Shown here piece by piece: positions 7,517-15,229 of a stretch of DNA of 64,000 bases. The notes beneath the pieces are model-generated. The model saw nothing but the letters and a program-made list of their open reading frames with translations, was not told the origin of the DNA and ran no database searches. The DNA is from Lachnospira sp. GTDB taxonomy: Bacteria > Bacillota > Clostridia > Lachnospirales > Lachnospiraceae. A program made the translations under genes and the position numbers. Location: positions 124,001 through 188,000 of the forward strand of contig JAGATQ010000039.1 in assembly GCA_017621205.1 (NCBI GenBank), read 5' to 3'. The first letter of the stretch is position 1. Every line of letters starts with the position of its first letter.

Positions 7517-9247
7517 GTGTTGAAGGACTGTTTTCAACTTTTAATAAAAAATAAAGTTATTGTACTACTCTTTTTCTTTTTTTTCTTTGGAAGTAATCTA
7601 TATATGTATGATAAATATACGAAGTGGATAGTTCCCTTTGAAGATGTTTTTTATTATGATGGGGTGCAAAATTTTTTAAGTGTTGGTTATTTTTCTTTCT
7701 TTGTCTTTACCGTGCTTGCTTATGAGTATTTTAAGAAATGGAAAAAGGATGGTTTGTGTGAGATTAACCGAATGCTTTCGGAAAAGAGAGTGTTTGGCTG
7801 CCAGTTTACGGTGCTTCTTGCATTGGTGTTGCTTTACTTTCTTAATATGCTGGTATGGAATATCGTCTGCTACCGGGTCTATGGGATACATGATAAAACC
7901 GTGCTTGGGATTATTGTGAGTAATGTGGTACTATATGGATTGTTAGTCAATCTGTTAGGGGTGTTGGTTGGTTATGTAATGACATTGATACCTTCCGAAA
8001 AATTTGCAGTGCTAGCTATTTTATTTGTATTTATTCTTGTCAGTCCGATTATGAGTATGATTGCAGATTCGGTGTCTACTGTGGAATTTAATGCTTATTC
8101 GTTTATCAAGTGGTTTTATATTCTTCCACAGGGACTTAATAACTCCCCCAATCATTATTGTCCCTTCTTCCGTACTGCTGCGGATTTTTTTATAGTGCTG
8201 TTTTGGTGTGTAATATGTCTCTGTTTTTGTAATGTTCATTTTTATGGGAGAGCTGGAAAAAAGATTAGTACAATCGTAATTATGGTATGTATTGCTGGAT
8301 TTTGTGCCTACGAGGCGGGTTATATTACCTCTGGTGATGCAGTTTGGTATGATTTTGAGCATTTTACTGGAAGCCATTGCCTGTACTATGAGGATGCCCC
8401 TGTAAAGGAGAAACAGGTGGATTACTCTGTAGAAAAATACGACCTTGATATTAATGTTAAACATAAAATGAAAGCAAAGGTTCAGGTGACATTAACGAAG
8501 GAGGCGGAAGGAGAGTATTGCTTTACGCTGTATCATCAGTACCGATTAAGGAAGATAGAGAATACAGAAGGAAAATCCCTTGATTTTAAGCGGGAGGCAG
8601 ACTATGTTACCATTTATCCTAAGGGAGATATGAAGAGCCTGACCTTCTGGTATGAGGGGGATGCGGGGGGCTTTTACTCTTCGGATGATGGTATGAATCT
8701 GCCGGGATATTTTTGCTATTACCCAATCCCCGGCTTTTATCAGGTATATGATTATGATGCAAGGGAATTTTTATTACATAATATGGAGAAGGCACAGTAT
8801 CATCTTACGGTGAATCAAGAGGTGTTTTGTAACCTGAAACAGATTGGAAAGTATGAGTATGAGGGAAAGACAGATGGCTTAGAGATAGTAAAGGGCGTAT
8901 TAAAGGAGCTGAACTACCGTGGGGTACGGGTTATCTATCCTTATACCGGGTTTCAAAATGTATATGCCGAGGAGCATATGAAGGAAAATGTGGATAAGTT
9001 GCTTGAGCTTGAACAGGCAGGGGATTATGCCTATACGCTGGTAGGGAAAACAGTATTTAGTTCAGCACCGATTAATTCTGACAGATATTATACCTATGGC
9101 AGTGACTGGGCGGCAGTTAATAGCTTTGGATATGTGTCAAAGGACATGCTTGCCATCTATCAGTATTATTTACAGAATGAAGAGAATGTTTCCAATAGCT
9201 ATTATTGGGATGAGATAGATGTGGATGAGGAGGGATATGATGAATAA
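7517..9247 (+). CDS. ABC-2-like membrane protein with an M1-peptidase-like extracytoplasmic domain
   Basis: Protein of 576 residues. The first half has about six membrane segments (around residues 14-32, 56-70, 92-115, 130-155, 160-182, 220-240 and one near 250-270). The second half (about 300-560) is soluble and begins with a pattern like the N-terminal beta domain of M1 aminopeptidases (YDLDINVKHKMKAKVQVTL, then FTLYHQYRLRKIEN). Fusions of ABC permease with M1 peptidase are known, but this protein has no HExxH zinc motif and ends before a catalytic domain would fit. Start is GTG at 7517 or TTG at 7520 after GAGGTGAGG. It overlaps the next ORF by 11 bp. Confidence 0.65.
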   Translation: MLKDCFQLLIKNKVIVLLFFFFFFGSNLYMYDKYTKWIVPFEDVFYYDGVQNFLSVGYFSFFVFTVLAYEYFKKWKKDGLCEINRMLSEKRVFGCQFTVLLALVLLYFLNMLVWNIVCYRVYGIHDKTVLGIIVSNVVLYGLLVNLLGVLVGYVMTLIPSEKFAVLAILFVFILVSPIMSMIADSVSTVEFNAYSFIKWFYILPQGLNNSPNHYCPFFRTAADFFIVLFWCVICLCFCNVHFYGRAGKKISTIVIMVCIAGFCAYEAGYITSGDAVWYDFEHFTGSHCLYYEDAPVKEKQVDYSVEKYDLDINVKHKMKAKVQVTLTKEAEGEYCFTLYHQYRLRKIENTEGKSLDFKREADYVTIYPKGDMKSLTFWYEGDAGGFYSSDDGMNLPGYFCYYPIPGFYQVYDYDAREFLLHNMEKAQYHLTVNQEVFCNLKQIGKYEYEGKTDGLEIVKGVLKELNYRGVRVIYPYTGFQNVYAEEHMKENVDKLLELEQAGDYAYTLVGKTVFSSAPINSDRYYTYGSDWAAVNSFGYVSKDMLAIYQYYLQNEENVSNSYYWDEIDVDEEGYDE

Positions 9248-10082
9248 GTTAAAGGTAGAGCTCCTAAATAAACACTTCGGAAAGAAGAAGGTGTTAAGGG
9301 ATGTCAGTATAGAGCTTACAAATGGGGTATACGGACTGATTGGTCCGAATGGGGCAGGCAAGACGACTATGTTTCGCTGCATTGCCAATCTGCATGATTG
9401 CGATGTCAAGGAGCTTACTATCAATGGGATTTCAATCGGAAAAAAGGAGTATCCATATATGATTGGGTATCTTCCGCAGGCATTCGGTGCTTTTAAGGAA
9501 ATGTCAGTGGAGGACATGCTTCATTTTTTTGCAGATATGAAGAAATTGGACAAGGAGATTATCGAAGGAGAGATTGAAAGGGTTCTTGAGCAAACCAATC
9601 TTTTGGAGGAACGTAAGAAGAAGATTCGTGCAATATCGGGTGGAATGCTTCGACGTCTTGGAATTGCACAGGCGATTTTGGGCAGTCCCAAAATTATTTT
9701 GCTGGATGAACCAACGGTAGGACTGGATCCGGAGGAGCGGCAGCGGTTCTGGATGGTGGTCCGGGAGGTGGGGAAGCAGAGTATTGTGTGTTTGTCTACC
9801 CACATTATTGATGATGTCCGGGCAGTGTGTGATTACATTATGATTATGAATCAGGGCGAAATCTATGTGAATGATACAGCAGCTAATATAAAGAAGCATG
9901 TTGAGGGACATGTGTATTTATGTGATAAAGAGGAACTGAAACATGTAAAAGGATGCTACGAGGTGGTACGCATGGATGAAAAGGCAAGAATTATTGCTTC
10001 TGAGGAACAGGATTTTTTGCGTGCCGAGGCAGATATAGAGGATGGATATATATGTTATATAAAAGAATTATTACCCCGTTAA
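9237..10082 (+). CDS. ABC transporter ATP-binding protein
   Basis: Cytoplasmic ATPase of 281 residues of the CcmA/ABC-2 group. Walker A GPNGAGKTT is at residues 36-44, the signature ISGGMLRRLGIAQ near 137-149, Walker B IILLDEP near 158, and a switch His in STHIID near 194. ATG codons at 9237 and 9240 both follow GAGGAGGGAT; the upstream in-frame ATG at 9219 lacks a site. It overlaps the previous gene by 11 bp and the next by 31 bp, so the three form one translationally coupled exporter. Confidence 0.9.
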   Translation: MMNKLKVELLNKHFGKKKVLRDVSIELTNGVYGLIGPNGAGKTTMFRCIANLHDCDVKELTINGISIGKKEYPYMIGYLPQAFGAFKEMSVEDMLHFFADMKKLDKEIIEGEIERVLEQTNLLEERKKKIRAISGGMLRRLGIAQAILGSPKIILLDEPTVGLDPEERQRFWMVVREVGKQSIVCLSTHIIDDVRAVCDYIMIMNQGEIYVNDTAANIKKHVEGHVYLCDKEELKHVKGCYEVVRMDEKARIIASEEQDFLRAEADIEDGYICYIKELLPR

Positions 10083-10717
10083 AACAGTATTTTTTTGAGT
10101 GGAGAGGGCTGGGAATGGGAAAATGGATGCCCCTTTTGGTTCTTTATCTGGTAATTCCTATTATGAATCTTATGCAATATCATAAATTGGGGCAGGGAGA
10201 GATGTTTCTAATCCAGATTTATTTGTCCGCATTTATTCTTATTCCAGTGATAGCACCATTTTTTGTTGTTATTGTTTTTCAGGAATATTATGAAACCATG
10301 GGAAATGAGCTGTTATTTTTATATAAGAGAGATAAGGTTTTCCGTGCGGTAGGGTATTCGGTTTTGTTTCATTTGTTGACAGTACCATTATTTTTGGTTT
10401 ACACCATAATTGATAAACGATTTTTTATGGAATTTGTCAGAATGAGCATTGTTATTTATTTTATTTGTTCCCTTGCCTATTTATTGATGGTTTTATTTCA
10501 TTCGATTGCCATTACATGGGTTATTATTATCTGTTATGTTATTTATAATATTTTATTTCATAATGGGCAGCTCTGGTGTGTGGTTTATTTTTATGCTTTA
10601 TGGATGGATAGGGAGCTGCTTATGCGGGTATATCTTCCCATGCTGGGCTTGAGCGTTTTTTTGTTTACGATTGCCCGGTTTATAAGCCTGCGGTTTGATA
10701 AGCTGCGATATCTATAA
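10052..10717 (+). CDS. Putative ABC-2 permease subunit
   Basis: Integral membrane protein of 221 residues with about six hydrophobic segments (around residues 25-45, 55-82, 105-123, 130-150, 153-170 and 190-212). I recognise no motif, but it overlaps the ATPase gene by 31 bp and ends the operon, so it is most probably the second membrane subunit beside the 576-residue protein. A start further downstream (ATG of GMGKWMP, residue 22) is possible. Confidence 0.65.
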   Translation: MLYKRIITPLKQYFFEWRGLGMGKWMPLLVLYLVIPIMNLMQYHKLGQGEMFLIQIYLSAFILIPVIAPFFVVIVFQEYYETMGNELLFLYKRDKVFRAVGYSVLFHLLTVPLFLVYTIIDKRFFMEFVRMSIVIYFICSLAYLLMVLFHSIAITWVIIICYVIYNILFHNGQLWCVVYFYALWMDRELLMRVYLPMLGLSVFLFTIARFISLRFDKLRYL

Positions 10718-10741
10718 ACGTCATTGTAGTTATAGGTGATG

Positions 10742-11608
10742 TCAGGGCATGTTTTTATGTCTCTGATTCAGTACGAACATCACAACCGATGCCCCGATAA
10801 TAATGACATATCCGATTATGCTTAGGTAGTCTGGCAGTTCCTGCAAAAACAGAAATCCAAGTACACCCGCAAAAATTACCTGCGAGTAATCATAAACAGA
10901 AATTTCACTGGCAGGGGCGTGAGAATAGGCAGCAGTAATGGAAAACTGTCCTCCGGTTGCACTTAGTCCCGCAAGCAGCATAAAGATAAGCTGCTTTAGG
11001 CTCATTGGCTCAAAATAAAAAATAAAAAAAGGAAGGCAGAAGGCACAGCTAAAGCAGGAGAAAAAGAAAACGATAAAAGCACCATTTACACCTCTTCCTG
11101 TAGCCTTTCTTAGCAGTGTATAGGCAAGCCCTGCACCAACTCCCCCTAATACGCCGATAAAGGCAGGGAAGGAGAGTAAATTGTCCCCTCCGGGCTTTAG
11201 GATAAAGATGGTTCCAAGCATTGCAGCGATAACACAGGTAATCTGATACCCCTTTGCCATTTCCCCCAAGATAAAGCAGGAGAAGATTATTGCAAAGAAA
11301 GGGGACAACTTATTGAGCATGGAAGCATCAGATATATTCAGACGGTCAATGGCATAGAAATTGCAAAACATACCAATGGTTCCAAAGACTGCACGACCTG
11401 TTACAAGCAGGGCATTTCCCTTTCCGCACTTTAGGGGAATATGCTGCTTTTTTAAGACACCAAAAGAGAACAGAATTGCAATCGCATTTCTGAAAAATAC
11501 TTTTTCAAAAAATGGCAGGTCGCCAGCAGCCTTTACGAACAGATTCATTAAGGCGAAGCAGAAGGCGGCACTGATGATGAATAGGATTCCTTTGTTTTTT
11601 TCTGACAT
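10742..11608 (-). CDS. EamA/DMT-superfamily transporter
   Basis: Protein of 288 residues with ten predicted membrane helices in two repeats of five, the EamA (DUF6) layout; repeat 1 is about residues 8-133 and repeat 2 about 147-280. The motif LNISDASMLNKLSPFFAIIFS at the end of repeat 1 is typical. Such proteins export amino acids, nucleosides or other metabolites; the substrate cannot be read from sequence. Single gene on the minus strand, start at 11608 with GAAAGGAAC upstream. Confidence 0.85.
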   Translation of the reverse strand: MSEKNKGILFIISAAFCFALMNLFVKAAGDLPFFEKVFFRNAIAILFSFGVLKKQHIPLKCGKGNALLVTGRAVFGTIGMFCNFYAIDRLNISDASMLNKLSPFFAIIFSCFILGEMAKGYQITCVIAAMLGTIFILKPGGDNLLSFPAFIGVLGGVGAGLAYTLLRKATGRGVNGAFIVFFFSCFSCAFCLPFFIFYFEPMSLKQLIFMLLAGLSATGGQFSITAAYSHAPASEISVYDYSQVIFAGVLGFLFLQELPDYLSIIGYVIIIGASVVMFVLNQRHKNMP

Positions 11609-11747
11609 GATTTGTTGTACTACGGTGGGTAGTTCCTTTCTTTAATTTCAGGTTATATTTTACCACATTAATATAATATTTCAAATTTTGTATATGATGT
11701 CTTTATATAAATTGGGTTTATTTGTAGTGTTGTATTGTTGTATGTAT

Positions 11748-11985
11748 GGCACGGAAGGGGAACACACTATATTATTTGTTCCGTTGTTCGGGAATAAGCA
11801 TTTCTAGGATATTCCCATGAAGATAGTATATGCTGTCGCAATCGACACCAACTCGCCATCCGGGCTCGGTGGTGTCTTTTCGGGACATCCTTGTCCCGAA
11901 ATTGCTAGGTAATTGTGGGGAATATCAAGAAATGCTAATTCCCTGCCAAAGTCACAAATAATATAGTGTGTTCCCCTTCCGTGCC
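11748..11985 (-). repeat. Structured element copy 1 (type B arm)
   Basis: 238 bp, minus orientation. The outer arms GGCACGGAAGGGGAACACAC and their exact complement bound the element with a stem of about 30 bp. Inside follows a conserved block TGACTTTGGCA, a second helix made of GGGAATTAGCATTTCTTGAT with its partner, an apical hairpin CGGGAC...GTCCCG, a hairpin GACACCA...TGGTGTC around GAGCCCGGATGGCGA, and the 3' block GAACAACGGAACAAA. A 79-codon ORF crosses the element but looks incidental. Confidence 0.9.
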
Positions 11986-12148
11986 CCCTCAAGATTACAG
12001 ATAAACTATTTTTAAAGGAATCAATTTTAAATGATTGTATCAACTTCTGTTATGAGGAAATATTAATATAACTGTTCTGTTCTGAAAAAAACAGAGTTCC
12101 CTTCTTAAACTATTTTGTTACAAAAAAAGCTTATTTAACAACTTCAGG

Positions 12149-12543
12149 GGCATAAAACCAGACTGTACTATGTCTTTGTGACTTTGGTAGGGGATTAGTA
12201 TTTCTTGATATTCCCATAAAACAACAGCAATTTTGGGACAAGTACATTGGATATTAAGTTTGCTTATGTCAAACACAGTATAAATTTTCACTCTGCAAGG
12301 CAGATTTTCGACGGCGTAGCGGTGACTACGGCTAGAAAATCTAACGTCGCAGATGGAAATTTAGACAAGTTTGATGTAAACAAACTTAGTATTCAATGTA
12401 CTATAGTCCCGAAAAGACGCCACTGAGCCTGGATGGCGAATTGGCGTCGGTTGCGTCACTTATTAATTTCAACATGGGAATATCCTAGAAATCCTTATCC
12501 CCGGACAACGGAACAAAGGCATAGTACAGTCTGGTTTTACGCC
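12149..12543 (+). repeat. Structured element copy 2 (type A arm), interrupted by an insertion
   Basis: 395 bp, of which about 233 bp belong to the element. The outer arms GGCATAAAACCAGACTGTAC and GTACAGTCTGGTTTTACGCC pair over about 24 bp. Further flanking pairing (GCTTATT at 12129-12135 with AATAAGC at 12554-12560) extends the helix. Internal blocks match the other copies (TGACTTTGGTA, GAGCCTGGATGGCGA, GTCGGTTGCGTCA, GGACAACGGAACAAA). The CGGGAC-type apical hairpin is split by a 162-bp palindromic insertion. Confidence 0.88.
12241..12402. mobile_element. 162-bp palindromic element nested in the apical hairpin of copy 2
   Basis: Long inverted-repeat element: left arm AGTACATTGGATATTAAGTT continuing to GTCAAAC (12241-12274), right arm starting GTTTGATG and ending CAATGTACT (12402). 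Inside, TAAATTTTCACTCTGC pairs with GCAGATGGAAATTTA, AGATTTTC with AGAAAATCT, and CGTAG with CTACG. No coding capacity. It resembles a MITE-like hairpin of a family different from the host element. It is the only copy in the window. A target duplication is not clear. Confidence 0.7.
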
Positions 12544-12611
12544 ATTCAAACTGAATAAGCACTTTCTGCACCCCAACACTCATAATTGAATAAAATATGA
12601 ACACACTATAT

Positions 12612-12640
12612 TGACAAGGTATATATCAAGATATATACTA
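12612..12640 (+). promoter_or_regulatory. vapBC promoter with embedded palindromic operator
   Basis: TTGACA (12612-12617), 17-bp spacer, TATACT (12635-12640). The perfect 20-bp palindrome GTATATATCAAGATATATAC (12620-12639) covers the spacer and the -10 box. Toxin-antitoxin operons of this type are repressed by their own antitoxin or complex, so this is the probable VapB/VapBC operator. Confidence 0.8.
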
Positions 12641-12686
12641 GAATTAATAAATTATAAAAATCTACATTAAAAGGAGGTAGTTTCAA

Positions 12687-12917
12687 ATGAATACAGCAAA
12701 GATTTTTGAGAATGGGAGAAGCCAGGCGGTTAGACTTCCCAAAGAATATCGTTTTCATGAAGACGAGGTATTTGTAAATAAGATAGGAGATGTTGTTATA
12801 TTAGTTCCTAAATCAGTGAAATGGAGCGGTTTGAAGACAGGTTTGGAAATGTTTTCTGATGATTATATGGCAGATGGCCGTGATAGTCAGTCCAGACAGG
12901 AAAGGGAGGAGCTATGA
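12687..12917 (+). CDS. vapB: VapB-type antitoxin
   Basis: Antitoxin of 76 residues. The N-terminal AbrB-like swapped-hairpin domain shows the classic [17 protein letters not shown] block (residues 7-23), and [16 protein letters not shown] continues it; the C-terminal tail (about 50-76) is charged and would wrap around the toxin. It binds the palindrome in its promoter by family analogy. Ribosome site AAAAGGAGG upstream. The stop overlaps the vapC start by 4 bp (ATGA). Confidence 0.92.
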   Translation: MNTAKIFENGRSQAVRLPKEYRFHEDEVFVNKIGDVVILVPKSVKWSGLKTGLEMFSDDYMADGRDSQSRQEREEL

Positions 12918-13318
12918 AATATATGCTGGATACCAATATCTGCATTTTTATGATTAAGCATAAGCCAGAGAGTGTAATGAAGAAATTTATGGAGCTTCAG
13001 CCTAGTGATGTGTGTATCTCCTCTATTACTTATGCGGAGCTGGTTCATGGAGTAGAAAAGAGTAAGGCGAAGGAAAAAAATGGGATTGCCCTTGCTGTTA
13101 TGCTTTCAGAGATTGATATTTTGCCATTTGACAGCCTGGCAGCGCAGATGTATGGCACGATAAAAGCAGATTTAGAAAGGAAAGGCATGCCGATTGGACC
13201 TATGGATACATTGATTGCAGCACATGCAAAGGCTGTGGATGTAACCTTGGTAACGAATAATACAAGAGAATTTTGCAGAGTAGATGATTTGCGTTTGGAA
13301 GATTGGGTGAATATATGA
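12914..13318 (+). CDS. vapC: VapC-type PIN-domain ribonuclease toxin
   Basis: PIN-domain RNase of 134 residues. The conserved acidic residues are visible: D6 in MLDTNIC, E42 in [12 protein letters not shown] and D98 in [11 protein letters not shown]; the fourth position is in [10 protein letters not shown], where the family has T-N/D. VapC toxins usually cut tRNA or rRNA. The gene overlaps vapB by 4 bp and also overlaps the following response regulator by 4 bp, which is unusual because it ties a toxin-antitoxin pair translationally to a signalling operon. Confidence 0.93.
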   Translation: MKYMLDTNICIFMIKHKPESVMKKFMELQPSDVCISSITYAELVHGVEKSKAKEKNGIALAVMLSEIDILPFDSLAAQMYGTIKADLERKGMPIGPMDTLIAAHAKAVDVTLVTNNTREFCRVDDLRLEDWVNI

Positions 13319-14001
13319 ACAAAAACATACTAATTGTCGACGATGACGAGGATTTATCCTTCATTATTTCTGAAATGCTTGAAAGCTATGGGTATCAGGT
13401 AAGCTGTGCAGAGAGCGGAACGAAGGCGTTTGAGATATTATCAGAACATCCCTTTCATTTGATTCTGCTTGATATCAACCTGCCGGAAACTACAGGCTTT
13501 GAACTCTTAAAAGAGCTTAGAAGGGTGTCCAATGTCCCCGTCATTTTTGCAAGTGCAAGAACGAGTGAAACTGACCGTATCACAGGCTTTGACATAGGCG
13601 GCGATGATTATCTTCCGAAGCCCTATTCCATGCAGGAGCTTCTCTCAAGGGTGAATGCACTGATGCGGCGGGTATATGGTTTATCACAGGAGGAAAAAAT
13701 AATAACCTTTGGTGATATCGAAGTAAATATCACTTCAAGGACGGTTACCAAAAGCGGACAGGTGGTGTCTCTTTCCCTGCGGGAGTTCGATTTGCTCGCC
13801 TTCCTCTGTCAGAATAAAAATACGGCTGTTCCAAAGGAAAAGATTATCAGTGAGGTATGGGGAGCATTTTCGCTTGTTGAACCGTCTACCCTGACCGTTC
13901 ATATCCGCTGGCTTAGGGAAAAGCTGGAGGAGGAACCCGCAAAGCCGAAGTATATTAAGACCGTTTACAAGGTAGGATATCTATTGGAGGAGAAAGAATG
14001 A
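13315..14001 (+). CDS. OmpR-family response regulator
   Basis: DNA-binding regulator of 228 residues. The receiver domain (1-118) has the acidic pocket D9-D11, phospho-acceptor D53 in LLDINLP, and K102 in YLPKPYS. The C-terminal winged helix (about 130-228) has LSLREFDLLAFL and VHIRWLREKLEEEP. The ATG at 13315 overlaps the vapC stop in an ATGA junction; an upstream GTG at 13303 is less consistent with the family N-terminus. No separate promoter is visible, so at least part of its expression must come through vapBC. The kinase gene follows with another ATGA overlap. Confidence 0.93.
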   Translation: MNKNILIVDDDEDLSFIISEMLESYGYQVSCAESGTKAFEILSEHPFHLILLDINLPETTGFELLKELRRVSNVPVIFASARTSETDRITGFDIGGDDYLPKPYSMQELLSRVNALMRRVYGLSQEEKIITFGDIEVNITSRTVTKSGQVVSLSLREFDLLAFLCQNKNTAVPKEKIISEVWGAFSLVEPSTLTVHIRWLREKLEEEPAKPKYIKTVYKVGYLLEEKE

Positions 14002-15146
14002 AGGGCAAATTAATTTCTATTACTGTTTTGTTTTCGCTTGTAATGATAATACTGTCGGCTGGCTTTTATGTTTCCTCTAACAGGGTACACACTGGGGAGG
14101 AGCAATCGGAATATATCGTTGCACTGAATGAAATAAAACAGTTGAATAACAATGGTGATGATAAAAGAGCGGATGAAAAAATTACCGCTCTGCAAAACGA
14201 CATGCATCATGCCGAAAAGCAGAAAAATGGAGTTAATCCCATTCCTGTTTTGTGTGTGGTAAGCGTGTTGTTTTTTATTTCTGCATTTGGATATATTTAT
14301 ATTGCAATATTAAAACCCTTTGATAAGATGAAGGATTTTGCGGTTCAAATAGCAGCAGGAGATTTTAGTGTTCCGTTACAATATCAGCGTTCCAACTATT
14401 TTGGAGAATTTACATGGGCGTTTGACAGCATGAGAAACGAGCTGGTAAATCTCCGGGCAAATGAAAAGGAAGCAATCGAAAACAATAAAACCGTTATTGC
14501 AACGCTTTCCCATGATATTAAAACCCCAATCTCTTCCATACGGGCTTATGTGGAGGCGATGGCAGCCAATATGGACAGCTCCTATGAGAAGAGAGAGCGG
14601 TATCTTACTGTTATTACGAGGAAATGTGACGAGGTAGCAAGGCTTAGCGATGATTTGTTTCTGCATTCCATTTCTGATTTGGATAAATTAAAGATAAACC
14701 CGGAAACGATAGAAATAGCTTCCTTTATGGAGCATGTTGTAAAAGAAATTGCTGCGGAGCAAAATGATGTGCATTTTCAAAAAAACGATGTAACGGCTGT
14801 GGTAAATGCAGATAAAAACAGACTCATACAGATTGCAGAAAATTTGATTAACAATGCAAGAAAGTATGCAAAGACGGATATAGATGTGTTCCTTGTCAGG
14901 GAGGATTGTCAAGTTACGTTGCATTTCCGGGATTATGGCAGTGGGATTCCTGATGAGAATATGCCCTTTATTTTTGACAAATTCTATCGGGGAAACAATT
15001 GTGGCAGTGAGCAGGGCTCCGGGCTTGGGCTTTACATTGTAAAGTATGTTACAGAGAAAATGGAGGGAACAGTAACGCTTATGAATCATAAAAACGGTCT
15101 GGAGGCGGTTGTAAGCCTGCCATTGTGCCAGCAGGAATGCATGTAA
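13998..15146 (+). CDS. Sensor histidine kinase
   Basis: Membrane kinase of 382 residues: TM1 about 5-26, a short extracytoplasmic segment (about 27-82), TM2 about 83-105, HAMP about 106-158, HisKA with H172 in LSHDIKTPISS, and HATPase with NLINNARKYA, DYGSGIPDENMPF and GSGLGLYIVKYV. The short sensor loop and the location next to a MacB/FtsX-type transporter are typical of kinases that respond to cell-envelope peptides such as bacitracin or nisin-like agents; the signal itself is not known. Confidence 0.93.
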   Translation: MKGKLISITVLFSLVMIILSAGFYVSSNRVHTGEEQSEYIVALNEIKQLNNNGDDKRADEKITALQNDMHHAEKQKNGVNPIPVLCVVSVLFFISAFGYIYIAILKPFDKMKDFAVQIAAGDFSVPLQYQRSNYFGEFTWAFDSMRNELVNLRANEKEAIENNKTVIATLSHDIKTPISSIRAYVEAMAANMDSSYEKRERYLTVITRKCDEVARLSDDLFLHSISDLDKLKINPETIEIASFMEHVVKEIAAEQNDVHFQKNDVTAVVNADKNRLIQIAENLINNARKYAKTDIDVFLVREDCQVTLHFRDYGSGIPDENMPFIFDKFYRGNNCGSEQGSGLGLYIVKYVTEKMEGTVTLMNHKNGLEAVVSLPLCQQECM

Positions 15147-15155
15147 ATGGTTTTG

Positions 15156-15173
15156 TTCTTAAGGACTTCTTAA
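15156..15173 (+). promoter_or_regulatory. Direct-repeat operator for the response regulator
   Basis: TTCTTAA (15156-15162) is repeated exactly at 15167-15173, a period of 11 bp, as expected for OmpR-family dimers bound side by side. A -10-like TAAAAT follows at 15186-15191, 12 bp after the second repeat, upstream of the ABC ATPase gene. Confidence 0.5.
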
Positions 15174-15229
15174 CAACTTTTGCGATAAAATAATGTTGTT
15201 AATAAAACTCAGAAGGAAAGGAAGATTTT

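Larger units (their letters stand above)
11748..12543. repeat. Composite repeat unit 1: two diverging 237-bp elements
   Basis: This unit holds copy 1 (minus) and copy 2 (plus) of the structured element with a 163-bp spacer between them. Read on the minus strand it is homologous to composite unit 2 at 30102-30766: copy 2 matches copy 3 (outer arms begin GGCATAAAACC), copy 1 matches copy 4 (outer arms begin GGCAYGGAAGGGG), and the spacers share the blocks TTCAGAACAG, TATTAA and a TAAAAATRGTTTRTCT-like stretch. It fills most of the 1078-bp gap between the EamA gene and vapB, which contains no convincing gene. Confidence 0.85.

Noticed and set aside
11748-11985. Ordinary MITE or insertion-sequence remnant with terminal inverted repeats
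   Set aside because: Terminal arms differ between copies while staying complementary, and no transposase or consistent target duplication is visible. A hairpin-based mobile origin is still possible, so this is rejected only as a standard MITE.
11804-12043. 79-codon ORF on the minus strand and a related ORF at 30470-30850 with similar peptides
   Set aside because: Both are readings through structured element copies 1 and 4. Similarity follows from the conserved nucleotide blocks, the frames differ in other copies, there is no good ribosome site, and the outer stems change without keeping codons.
11748-12543. CRISPR array as an explanation of the repeats
   Set aside because: The repeats are 237 bp, palindromic, dispersed and in both orientations, without short direct repeats and regular spacers, and no cas gene is present.
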